Part shown: positions 52,984 to 60,413 of the stretch, piece by piece
How the letters are laid out: every line of letters starts with the position of its first letter
How positions within the stretch are numbered: the first letter of the stretch is position 1
Assembly: GCF_014203735.1 (NCBI RefSeq)
Contig: NZ_JACHJQ010000001.1
Location: 855,269 to 919,268 of the forward strand
Reading direction: 5' to 3'
Length of the DNA: 64,000 bases
Origin: Actinophytocola algeriensis
GTDB lineage: Bacteria; Actinomycetota; Actinomycetes; Mycobacteriales; Pseudonocardiaceae
Position numbers and translations under genes: made by a program
The notes under the pieces: model-generated
What the model was told of the DNA's origin: nothing
Database searches by the model: none
What the model saw: the letters and a program-made list of their open reading frames with translations, nothing else

Positions 52984-54063
52984 TCAGCCGCGCAGGTCGC
53001 GGTAGGCGGTCGCGGCGCCCGGGTGCATCGGCAGCGGCGCGGTCGCGATGAGCGAGCGCTGGTCCAGGTACTGGGTGCCAAGCGCTTGCGGCGGCACCAG
53101 CCGCGACGCGCGGGTGACCAGCACGCGGGCGACCGCGCCTGCGACGTCCTCAGGCAGGTCGCGGCGGGTGACCAGCAGGTTCGGCACGCCGATGGTGTCG
53201 ACCGGGTGGCCGTAGCCGCCGTCGGGGACCGCGACCTGTTCGTACACCGGTCCGTGCGTGGCCTGCAGGGCGGCGAGCTGGTCGGTGAGGTCGAGCAGGC
53301 GGATCGGGCGGATGCGGTGCAGCTCCGTGAGCGCGGGGGTGGGTACACCGCCGGACCACAGGAGCGCGTCGACGCTGCCCATGGCCAGTTCCGCGACGGC
53401 CTCGGCGAGCGGGTGGTGGTCGACGGTGGCGGTGATCCCGCTCTCGGTGATCATCCGGTCGCCGAACAGGGCGGCGCCGGAACCTTTGGCGCCCAAAGAG
53501 ATCCGCTGCCCGGCGAGGTCGGTGACGGACCGCGCCGGGCTGTCGGCGGGGACGACGAGCTGCATGTAGTTCTCGTAGACGCGGCCGATCGCGCGCAGTG
53601 GCAGGGGGATGGTGAAGGGGGTGCGGCCCGCGTAGGCGGCGGCCGCGGCGTCGGCGAGGGTGAGGGCGAGGTCGGCGCCGCCGTCGCGGACGAGGCCGAG
53701 GTTGTCGACGGAGCCGGTGGTGCTGAGGACTGTCGCGGGCATCTCGCCTGCCAGCAGCTCGGCGAACTCCTTGTAGAAACCGCCGGGTTCGCCCGCCGCG
53801 ATGCGGAGTGTCTCCTGTGGACTGCCGGTGCAGGCGGTGGCGATGAGGGCGGCGCTCAGCGTGAGGAACGCGCGGCGGGTTGGCCTCCGGCCCCCGGGTT
53901 CAACGCTACCGGAGGGGGCCGACAGTTTCGGTGGCGTCGGGGTGGGTTGTCCACAGGGCGTTGCGGGGGTGGTCATTGCGTGAGTTGTCATTGCGGGGGG
54001 CGTCATTGCAGGGGTCGTCATTGTGCGGGTTGTCGCTGTGTGGGTTGTCGCCGCGTTGGTCAT
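52984..54063 (-). CDS. TAXI-family TRAP solute-binding lipoprotein with repetitive N-terminus
   Basis: A 359-residue solute-binding protein. The mature part starts LRIAAGEPGGFYKEFAELLA and contains the TAXI blocks AGQRISLGAKGSGAA and VDTIGVPNLLVTR. The export signal RRPTRRAFLTLSAALIATAC has a twin-arginine and a lipobox (A-T-A-C). Unusually, the ATG at 54063 lies about 55 codons before this signal, and the first 30 codons are a 15-bp tandem repeat. The ATG overlaps the histidine kinase stop (ATGA). No TRAP membrane subunits are nearby, so the protein may present a ligand to the kinase rather than serve transport; this is inference. Confidence 0.88.
   Translation of the reverse strand: MTNAATTHTATTRTMTTPAMTPPAMTTHAMTTPATPCGQPTPTPPKLSAPSGSVEPGGRRPTRRAFLTLSAALIATACTGSPQETLRIAAGEPGGFYKEFAELLAGEMPATVLSTTGSVDNLGLVRDGGADLALTLADAAAAAYAGRTPFTIPLPLRAIGRVYENYMQLVVPADSPARSVTDLAGQRISLGAKGSGAALFGDRMITESGITATVDHHPLAEAVAELAMGSVDALLWSGGVPTPALTELHRIRPIRLLDLTDQLAALQATHGPVYEQVAVPDGGYGHPVDTIGVPNLLVTRRDLPEDVAGAVARVLVTRASRLVPPQALGTQYLDQRSLIATAPLPMHPGAATAYRDLRG
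53972..54061. repeat. six tandem 15-bp units encoding Thr/Met-rich pentapeptides
   Basis: Units begin at 53972, 53987, 54002, 54017, 54032 and 54047, each close to GTCATTGCGGGGGTT and divergent mainly in the second half. Because 15 is a multiple of three, the repeat stays in frame on the minus strand and encodes T-x-A-M-T-type pentads (TNAAT, THTAT, TRTMT, TPAMT, PPAMT, THAMT) directly after the start codon of the TAXI protein. Confidence 0.88.
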
Positions 54064-55406
54064 CGTGCCGTCCGCAGGGTGATGGTCACGGCCAGGCCGC
54101 CGCGGTCGCCGTTGCCGACGGTGAACCGGCCGCCGTGGGCGGTGGTCAGGCGTTCCGCGATCGCGAGGCCGAGGCCGGAGCCGGGGGTCGCGGTGGTCGC
54201 GCGCCAGAAGCGTTCCGTCAGGCGTGCCAGGTGTTCTTCGGGCACGCCGGGGCCGTCGTCGTCGATGGTCAGTGTGGTTTCCGCCGGGGTGGTGTGGCTG
54301 GTCCAACGGATCGTCGCGTCCGCGCCCGCGTACTTGATCGCGTTGTCCAGCACGACATCCAGCACCTGTGCGAGCTCCGGTTCGGCGCAGCGCACCGGGA
54401 GCGTCACCGGGATCTCGCCGGCCAGGTGCACACCCGCCGCGTCCGCCGCCCGCCCCCACGCCTCGACCCGGTCGGCGAGCACGGTCGCCGCGTCGCAGCG
54501 CGCGGCCGCGGCCGACGCGGCCAGGTCGGTCGCCGTGCTGTCCGCCGACGCGAGCGTCAGCATGCCGGCCAGCAGGGCCTCGAGGCGGTCCAGTTCGCTG
54601 ACCACGGGGTCGTAGGCGGGGTCGGTCGCCGCGAGCGTGTCGATGCGCAACCGCAGTGCCGCCAACGGGTTGCGGAGCTGGTGGGACGCGTCGGCGACGA
54701 GTTGCCGTTGCCTGCCAGCGGATTCGGCGAGCGCGTCGGACATCTGGTTGAACTGCTCCGCCAGGCCGCGCAGCTCGGGCGGGCCGGTGCTGACGTCGAC
54801 GTGGGTGCGTTCGCGTCCGGCGGCCACCGCGTGCACGCCGTCCGCCAGCTGCGCCACGGGCCGCAGCAGCCAGCGCGCGATCCGCAGCACCAGCAGCACA
54901 CACGCGGCCGCCGCGACGAGTGCCGCGAGTAGCACCACCGCCCAGCGGAACCGGATGTCCGCCACCGCGGCCGCCACCGACGACCGCAGCACCACCGCAC
55001 CCGACACACTCGTGCCGGTGCCGACGGCCTGCGTGAACAGCACGGTGCCGCCCGACCACGGCCGCAGCTCGGCGAGTGCCTGCCTCGGCTGGTTGCGCAG
55101 CGCGGCGTCGATGGCGGCCGCCACGTCCGGGTCGGTCGCCCGCATCCCGGCCTCGACCACGACGCGGCGGCGGGCGTCCACGACCACCACGTCATCGCCG
55201 TACAGGGTGGTGTGCGCGCGGACCTCGGTGACGAGGTGGGTGCGGTTCTCCTGTGCCAGCACGGCGAACCGGGCCGCGTCGGTGGTGCGGGACGACACGA
55301 ACTGCTGGGTGCGGTTGGCCGCGGTCGACAGCAGCAGCGGCACCGCGAACCCGGCGACCGCGACCACCGCGAACGCCAGCAACACCGCCAACAGCCTGCG
55401 CCGCAA
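54060..55406 (-). CDS. sensor histidine kinase
   Basis: A 448-residue two-component kinase. Two membrane segments (about residues 5-27 and 155-178) enclose an extracytoplasmic sensor of about 125 residues. A HAMP region follows, then the DHp helix with the phosphoaccepting His in DASHQLRNPL, and the ATP domain with DNAIKYA (N box), DDDGPGVP (G1) and GSGLGLAI (G2). TTG at 55406 is chosen: GGAGGAG lies within the end of the regulator gene and the TTG is four bases past its stop; the open frame to 55478 would overlap the regulator by 68 bases. Cognate partner of the regulator just upstream. Confidence 0.93.
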   Translation of the reverse strand: MRRRLLAVLLAFAVVAVAGFAVPLLLSTAANRTQQFVSSRTTDAARFAVLAQENRTHLVTEVRAHTTLYGDDVVVVDARRRVVVEAGMRATDPDVAAAIDAALRNQPRQALAELRPWSGGTVLFTQAVGTGTSVSGAVVLRSSVAAAVADIRFRWAVVLLAALVAAAACVLLVLRIARWLLRPVAQLADGVHAVAAGRERTHVDVSTGPPELRGLAEQFNQMSDALAESAGRQRQLVADASHQLRNPLAALRLRIDTLAATDPAYDPVVSELDRLEALLAGMLTLASADSTATDLAASAAAARCDAATVLADRVEAWGRAADAAGVHLAGEIPVTLPVRCAEPELAQVLDVVLDNAIKYAGADATIRWTSHTTPAETTLTIDDDGPGVPEEHLARLTERFWRATTATPGSGLGLAIAERLTTAHGGRFTVGNGDRGGLAVTITLRTAR

Positions 55407-55410
55407 GGAG

Positions 55411-56064
55411 CTACTCCTCCAACCGGAACCCGAAGCCGCGGATCGTCGCCACCAGACCCGGGCGGCCGAGCTTGGCACGCAGGCCGGTCAGGTGCACGTC
55501 CAGCGACCGGGACACCGCCAGGTACGCGTCGCCCCACACCTCGTCCAGCAGCCGCTGCCTGCTCACCGCCACCCCCTGGTTGCGCGCCAGCACCGCGAGG
55601 ATGTCGAACTCCTTGGCCGTCAGCTCGATCTCGCCGCCGTCCGTGCTGACGCGCCGCGCGTCGAGGTCGATTTCCAGGTCCCGCACCCGGACGACCCTGG
55701 ACTCCCCGGCAGGTGCCGCCCGGCGGGTCACCGCGTGGATGCGGGCCAGCAGCTCCGCGAGCCGCACCGGCTTGACCAGGTAGTCGTCGGCGCCCAGGTG
55801 CAGGCCGCGGACCACGGAACGTTCGTCGCCGCGGGCGGTCAGCACGATCACCGGGGTGGTCGCCACGCGGCGCAGCTTCCGCAGCACCTCCAGACCGTCC
55901 ACATCGGGCAGTCCGAGGTCCAGCAGCACCAGGTCGGCGTCGTGGTGGCGGGTCAGCGCGTCCTCGCCGCGGGTGAGCCGCTCGGTCAGGTGCCCGTGCG
56001 CGCCCAGCGCGCCGACGACCGCGTCCGCGACGCCGTCGTCGTCCTCGACGACCAGGACCTTCAC
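55411..56064 (-). CDS. OmpR/PhoB-family response regulator
   Basis: A 217-residue regulator. The receiver domain has the acidic pocket EDDDG, the phosphoacceptor in LVLLDLGLPDVDG, the conserved Thr/Ser in VIVLTARG and Lys in DYLVKPV. The C-terminal winged helix has IELTAKEFDILAVL and SRSLDVHLTGLRAKLG. GTG at 56064 follows AAAGAGGT; it starts VKVLVVEDD, the usual family start. First gene of the regulator-kinase-TAXI operon and divergent from the Nramp-like gene. Confidence 0.95.
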   Translation of the reverse strand: MKVLVVEDDDGVADAVVGALGAHGHLTERLTRGEDALTRHHDADLVLLDLGLPDVDGLEVLRKLRRVATTPVIVLTARGDERSVVRGLHLGADDYLVKPVRLAELLARIHAVTRRAAPAGESRVVRVRDLEIDLDARRVSTDGGEIELTAKEFDILAVLARNQGVAVSRQRLLDEVWGDAYLAVSRSLDVHLTGLRAKLGRPGLVATIRGFGFRLEE

Positions 56065-56078
56065 GTGCGACCTCTTTC

Positions 56079-56094
56079 CTAAGCGACCGTTAAG
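56079..56094. promoter_or_regulatory. direct repeat in divergent promoter, possible regulator site
   Basis: CTAAG at 56079-56083 and TTAAG at 56090-56094 are spaced 11 bp start to start, one helical turn, as in the tandem half-sites of OmpR-type regulators. They lie between the regulator gene and the Nramp-like gene, so the regulator may control both. Confidence 0.35.
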
Positions 56095-56134
56095 TCTGAC
56101 GGACCGGGGTGCCACCCGAGGTTACGGTCCCGGC

Positions 56135-57412
56135 ATGTCGAGTGAAGTGGACCACAACGTGGTGGCCGCGCCAGCGGACTGGCGTGCCCGGCTCAAGCAG
56201 ATCGGCCCCGGCATCATGGCCGCCGCCACCGGCGTCGGCGCGGGGGACCTGGTGGCGACGATGGTCGCCGGTTCCAAGTACGGCTACACGCTCCTGTGGG
56301 CGGTGATCATCGGCACCGCGTTCAAGCTGGCGCTCGGTGAGGCCGTCGGCCGCTGGCACCTCACGTCCGGGCAGACGATCCTGTCCGGCTGGCGCACGCT
56401 CGGTAAGTGGGCGCTGTGGTACTTCGGCGTGTACGCGGTGATCTGGGGCTTCGTGTACGGCGCCACCGCGATGTCCGCGTCCGGGCTGCCGCTGAACGCG
56501 CTGTTCCCGTTCCTGTCCGTGCGGTACTGGGCGATGCTCTGCGGGCTCGCCGGTTTCGCGCTCGTCTGGTACGGCCGGTACGCGATCCTCGAGAAGGTCA
56601 TGACGGCCTTCATCGGGATCATGTTCGTGACCGTGGTCGGCACCGCGTTCCTCGTGGCACCGAACCTCGGTGACGTCGCGTGGGGCCTCGTGCCGAGGCT
56701 GCCGGACGGCTCGCTGGTGTACGTCCTCGGCCTGATCGGCGGCGTCGGCGGCACGATCACCATGGCCGCCTACGGTTACTGGACGATCGCGAAGGGCTGG
56801 CGCGGCCCGTCCTGGCTGCCGATGATGCGCACCGACAACGCGGTCGGCTACCTCACGACCGGCGTGTTCGTGATCGCGATGCTCATCGTCGGCTCGGAGT
56901 TGCTGGCCGGCCACGAGGTCGTCACCGGCGACAAGGGTCTCCTGACCCTCGGCGACACCCTGGCCGCCGACTACGGCGAGTGGGCCAGGATCCCGTTCCT
57001 GGTCGGGTTCTTCGCGGTGGCGTTCACGTCGGTGATCGGCGTGTGGAACGGCGTGAGCCTGCTGTTCGCCGACTGGTGGCGCACGCTGCGCGCACCGTCG
57101 GACGAGGCGGGCGAGAAGGTGGAGCACCGGCAGCTGGAAGGCAGCCGTGCCTACCGCGGGTACATCCTGTGGCTGACGTTCCCGCCGATGGTCCTGCTGT
57201 TCCTCGACCAGCCGTTCCAGCTGACCGTCGCGTACGGCGCGCTCGGCGCGTTCTTCATGCCGTTCCTCGCCGGGACGCTGCTGGTGCTGCTGAACTCGCG
57301 GCGGGTGGGCGCGGACGGCCGGTCGGGCTGGATCTCGAACACGTTCCTGGTCGCGTGCGTGGCGTTGTTCGCCTACCTCGCGTACGACCAGCTCGTCGGC
57401 CTGTTCGAGTAG
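56135..57412 (+). CDS. Nramp-like transporter lacking the canonical metal motifs
   Basis: A 425-residue membrane protein with about eleven segments and the overall Nramp/LeuT layout (GPGIMAAATGVGAGDL at the first segment). In true Nramp manganese/iron transporters the first segment has DPGN and the sixth has MPH. Here the matching places read G-A-G-D and G-T-I-T-M-A-A-Y-G, so the usual metal-binding Asp/Asn and Met are not conserved. ATG at 56135. It is divergent from a two-component operon and may be its target. Substrate unknown; a different ion or small solute is possible. Confidence 0.85.
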   Translation: MSSEVDHNVVAAPADWRARLKQIGPGIMAAATGVGAGDLVATMVAGSKYGYTLLWAVIIGTAFKLALGEAVGRWHLTSGQTILSGWRTLGKWALWYFGVYAVIWGFVYGATAMSASGLPLNALFPFLSVRYWAMLCGLAGFALVWYGRYAILEKVMTAFIGIMFVTVVGTAFLVAPNLGDVAWGLVPRLPDGSLVYVLGLIGGVGGTITMAAYGYWTIAKGWRGPSWLPMMRTDNAVGYLTTGVFVIAMLIVGSELLAGHEVVTGDKGLLTLGDTLAADYGEWARIPFLVGFFAVAFTSVIGVWNGVSLLFADWWRTLRAPSDEAGEKVEHRQLEGSRAYRGYILWLTFPPMVLLFLDQPFQLTVAYGALGAFFMPFLAGTLLVLLNSRRVGADGRSGWISNTFLVACVALFAYLAYDQLVGLFE

Positions 57413-57501
57413 GACCGGGGGGTCGGTGGCTGGGCCCGGCCGGGCGATGACCAGGCCGGGTCCAGCGCCCGGATCTCCGCGTCGCGGACTACCGTCGAGC
57501 C

Positions 57502-58140
57502 ATGTCTGGCTGGGCGGGGAGCCGGTTGCCGGCGCGGGTGTACGACTTCGGGGTCGAGCGGGAGTGGCTCGCGCGGCCCGCGGGTGCGCTGCTGTGGGGC
57601 ACCGACACCCGCCTGATGTACGAGACGATCCGCACCATCGGGGCGCTGCCGCCCGGTGCCGCGGTGCTGGACGTGCCGTGCGGCGGTGGGCTCGCGTTGC
57701 GTGGGACGCGGCCGGGGCAGGACCTTCGTTACGTGGCGGCCGACATCTCGCCGGTGATGCTGGCGCGGACCCGCGCGCAGGCCACCAGACTGCGCCGCGA
57801 GGTGACGGTGATGACCGCCGACGTCACGCGGCTTCCCTTCCAGGACAACGGTTTCGACCTGTGCGTGTGCTTCAACGGCCTGCACTGCCTGCCCGATCCC
57901 GCGGCGGCCGTGCGGGAGATCACCCGCTGTCTCAAGGTCGGCGGCCGCCTCGTGGGGGACACGATCGTGCGCGGGGCGGGGCGGCGGCAGGACCTCGCGA
58001 TCGGTGCGTTCCACCGGTTCGGCCTGTTCGGCCCCGGGCGCACGGTCGACGAGGTCGAACGCTGGTTCACCGACGGCGGCCTGCGCGTGGACCGGCTGGA
58101 GCTGTCGGGCGCCGTGGCCCACTTCGCGGCGACCCGCTGA
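57502..58140 (+). CDS. class I SAM-dependent methyltransferase
   Basis: A 212-residue enzyme of the Methyltransf_11 type. Motif I is VLDVPCGGGLAL, the acidic loop YVAADISPVMLA, motif II DVTRLPFQDNGFDLCVCFNGLHCLPD and motif III LKVGGRLVGDT. ATG at 57502. It has no linked partner: an atypical transporter lies upstream and the broken heme locus downstream. The substrate cannot be told; the fold suits ubiquinone-type or small-molecule methylation. Confidence 0.88.
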   Translation: MSGWAGSRLPARVYDFGVEREWLARPAGALLWGTDTRLMYETIRTIGALPPGAAVLDVPCGGGLALRGTRPGQDLRYVAADISPVMLARTRAQATRLRREVTVMTADVTRLPFQDNGFDLCVCFNGLHCLPDPAAAVREITRCLKVGGRLVGDTIVRGAGRRQDLAIGAFHRFGLFGPGRTVDEVERWFTDGGLRVDRLELSGAVAHFAATR

Positions 58141-58162
58141 GCGCGGGCCGCCGCGAGAGTGC

Positions 58163-59093
58163 TCAGGCCCTGACCCGCCTGCGCGGCATCACGAGCGTGG
58201 CACCCGTGAGCACCATCGTCAGGCTGATGGCGACCAGCATGCTCACGTTCACCCCCGTGTCAGCCAGGTTCTGCGCGACCGGGGTCGTCGGCGTGTGCAC
58301 GGACCCGCCGCCGCCACCGCCCGCCGCCGGTGGCGGGAGGGTCGCGCCGTCGAGTGCGATCGTGACGGTCAACCGGGTCCAGTTCGGTACCCGCCGGGTA
58401 GAAGCCCGCGAAGCCCGACGCGCCCTGCTCGGTCAGCACCGCGGGCATCGCCGTGTACGTGTTGAGTCCGTTCCCGACGGTCGGGGTGCCCGGCGTCAGC
58501 GTGGCGAACACCGCGTCGTCCAGCTCGACGTACTCCTCCGGGTTCTCCAGCCCCTTGCTGCGCACGTCGAGGAGCAGTTCCGCGGCACCGTTCGCGAACC
58601 GCACCTGGGGCTGCGAGATCGTCAGGTCCAGCAGACCGTCGTGGCCGGTGAAGTGGACGCCGCCCGCGAACGTGACGAGCTCCTCCGTGCCCGAGGTCAG
58701 GTTCTCCCACGCGAACGGGCCGTCGCCGGTCACGTCGTCGAGCGTCCACGAGCCGTGGGCGATCGGACCGCGGATGTAGTCGCGGAACGACTCCTTCAGG
58801 CCCCACTCCAGCCGCGCGTCGGTCACCCCGGTGCCCGGGTCCACCGGCGGCGTCGTGGGGTCGGTAGGGCCGGTCGGGTCCGTGGCGAAGGTCAGGTCCG
58901 TGAACAGCTCGTGTGCCGCGTTCACCGCGCCGCCCGCGGCATACGTGATCACGCCACAGGTTTCCGGCGTGCACTCCTGGTCGGCCACGTCGAGCGTGCC
59001 GCTGAACGTGCCGTCCGGCTTCAGCTCCACGTAGTCCGGGTTCGTGCCGGCCGGGTCGAGGATCGCCCTGGACGCCGCGGGCAGCACCCACTC
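58163..59093 (-). pseudogene. htaA-like heme-binding cell-wall protein, 5'-truncated and frameshifted
   Basis: The minus strand encodes the C-terminal part of an HtaA domain (blocks LEWGLKESFRDYIRGPIAHG and VTFAGGVHFTGHDG are recognisable), which in Corynebacterium and relatives binds heme from hemoglobin. The frame starts abruptly at about 59093 without start codon, promoter or signal peptide. At 58371-58373 an extra T (CCGGTTGACC instead of CCGGTGACC) shifts the frame by one; after it, the second frame continues correctly through a Pro/Gly linker, the sortase-type sorting signal LADTG (LAxTG, class E), a hydrophobic segment and the RRRVRA tail. Two independent lesions make it non-functional unless one is an assembly error. 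Confidence 0.8.
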
Positions 59094-59639
59094 AACGCGT
59101 TCGCGTTCGGGGTGATCGCGTTCCTCACCTACGTCGCGGACCCGCAGGCGCGTGAGCAGATCGTGTTCTGGCAGCTCGGCAGTCTCAACGGGGCGACCGG
59201 ATCGGCGGTCGCCGCGGTGACACCGCTCGCGGTGGCGGGCCTGGTGATGGCGGCTCTGGTGGCGGGACGGCTCGACCTGCTCGCGCTCGGGGAGGGGCCC
59301 GCGCGGCACCTCGGCGTGCACGTGGAACGGCTGCGGCTGGTGGTGGTCGTCGCGGTGGCGCTGCTCGTCGGGGCGGGGACGGCGTTCGCGGGGATCGTCG
59401 GGTTCGTCGGGCTGGTGGTGCCGCACGTGATCCGGATGATCGCCGGGCCCGCGCACAAGCTGCTCGTGACGGCCAGCGCGGTGGGTGGCGCGCTGGTGAT
59501 GGTGAGCGCGGACCTGCTGGCGCGGACCGCGGTCGAGAACGCGGAGCTGCCGCTGGGCATGCTGACCTCGCTCGTCGGCGGGCCGTTCTTCTTCTGGCTC
59601 CTGCGGCGCACGCGGAGCAAGCAGGGCGGGTGGGCGTGA
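59091..59639 (+). pseudogene. hmuU: heme ABC permease (HmuU/FecCD) missing its 5' half
   Basis: The sequence from 59091 encodes LNAFAFGVIAFLTYVADPQA and continues through the C-terminal half of a FecCD-family permease, with the conserved WQLGSLNGATG, AFAGIVGFVGLVVPHVIRMI and the final membrane segments. About half of a usual 340-residue protein is absent; the upstream DNA is antisense to htaA. GTG at 59112 could start a 175-residue fragment but has no ribosome-binding site. Its 3' end overlaps hmuV normally. A functional transporter is not expected. Confidence 0.85.
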
Positions 59640-60403
59640 TGCTCGCCGCCCTGTCGGCGGTGTCGGTCGCCCGAGGCGGGCGGACCGTGCTGGACGACGT
59701 GTCGCTCACCTTGTCGGCCGGGGAGGTCGTCGCCGTCGTCGGGCCCAACGGGGCGGGCAAGTCGACGATGGTGGGCGTGCTCGCCGGGGACCTGTCACCG
59801 GTGTCCGGGACCGTCACCGTGGACGGGCGGCCGGTGGAGCGGTGGCGGCCGAGGGAGCTCGCCGTGCGGCGGTCGGTGCTGCCCCAGCACACCGCGGTCG
59901 CGTTCCCGTTCACCGTCGCGCAGGTCGTCGCCATGGGCCGGGCGCCGTGGGCGGGGATCGCGTCCGCCGACGAGGACGAGCGGGTGGTCGCCGAGGCCAT
60001 GGCCGTGACCGAGGTGACCGAGTTCGCCGGCCGCACGTTCAGCACGCTGTCCGGCGGCGAGCGGGCCAGGGTGGCACTCGCGCGCGTGCTGGCCCAGCGC
60101 ACGCCCGTCCTGCTGCTCGACGAGCCGACCGCGGCCCTCGACCTGCGGCACCAGGACCTCGTGCTGTCCGTGGCCGCCGCCCGCGCCGCCGCCGGGTGCG
60201 GCGTGCTGGCCGTGCTGCACGATCTGAACCTCGCGGCGGCGTACGCGGACCGGGTCGCGATCGTGGCCGGCGGGCGGCTGCGGGTGTGCGGGCCGCCGGG
60301 CGAGGTGCTGACCGGTGACCTGCTGACCGAGGTCTACCACCGCGAGGTCGAGGTCATGGCACACCCGCGTACCGGCAGTCCGCTGGTGCTGCCGGTGCGC
60401 TGA
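59639..60403 (+). CDS. hmuV: heme ABC transporter ATP-binding protein
   Basis: A 254-residue ATPase of the iron-siderophore/heme type. Walker A GPNGAGKST, Q-loop LPQHTA, signature LSGGERARVALA, Walker B VLLLDEPTAALDL and switch His in LHDLNLAAAY. ATG at 59639 overlaps the hmuU stop (TGATG). The gene itself is intact, but its permease and binding protein are broken or missing, so it can only work with a permease from elsewhere. It converges on the phospholipase D-like gene with a 10-base gap. Confidence 0.9.
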   Translation: MLAALSAVSVARGGRTVLDDVSLTLSAGEVVAVVGPNGAGKSTMVGVLAGDLSPVSGTVTVDGRPVERWRPRELAVRRSVLPQHTAVAFPFTVAQVVAMGRAPWAGIASADEDERVVAEAMAVTEVTEFAGRTFSTLSGGERARVALARVLAQRTPVLLLDEPTAALDLRHQDLVLSVAAARAAAGCGVLAVLHDLNLAAAYADRVAIVAGGRLRVCGPPGEVLTGDLLTEVYHREVEVMAHPRTGSPLVLPVR

Positions 60404-60413
60404 TCAGGCGTGC

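Noticed and set aside
53972-54061. Tandem 15-bp repeats considered as a CRISPR array
   Set aside because: Units abut without spacers and stay in frame within a coding region.
57426-59639. A 737-codon plus-strand frame that fuses antisense htaA sequence to the hmuU remnant
   Set aside because: Only the part after 59091 has family features; the rest is antisense to htaA and out of the methyltransferase frame. Treated as a chance fusion at the deletion junction.
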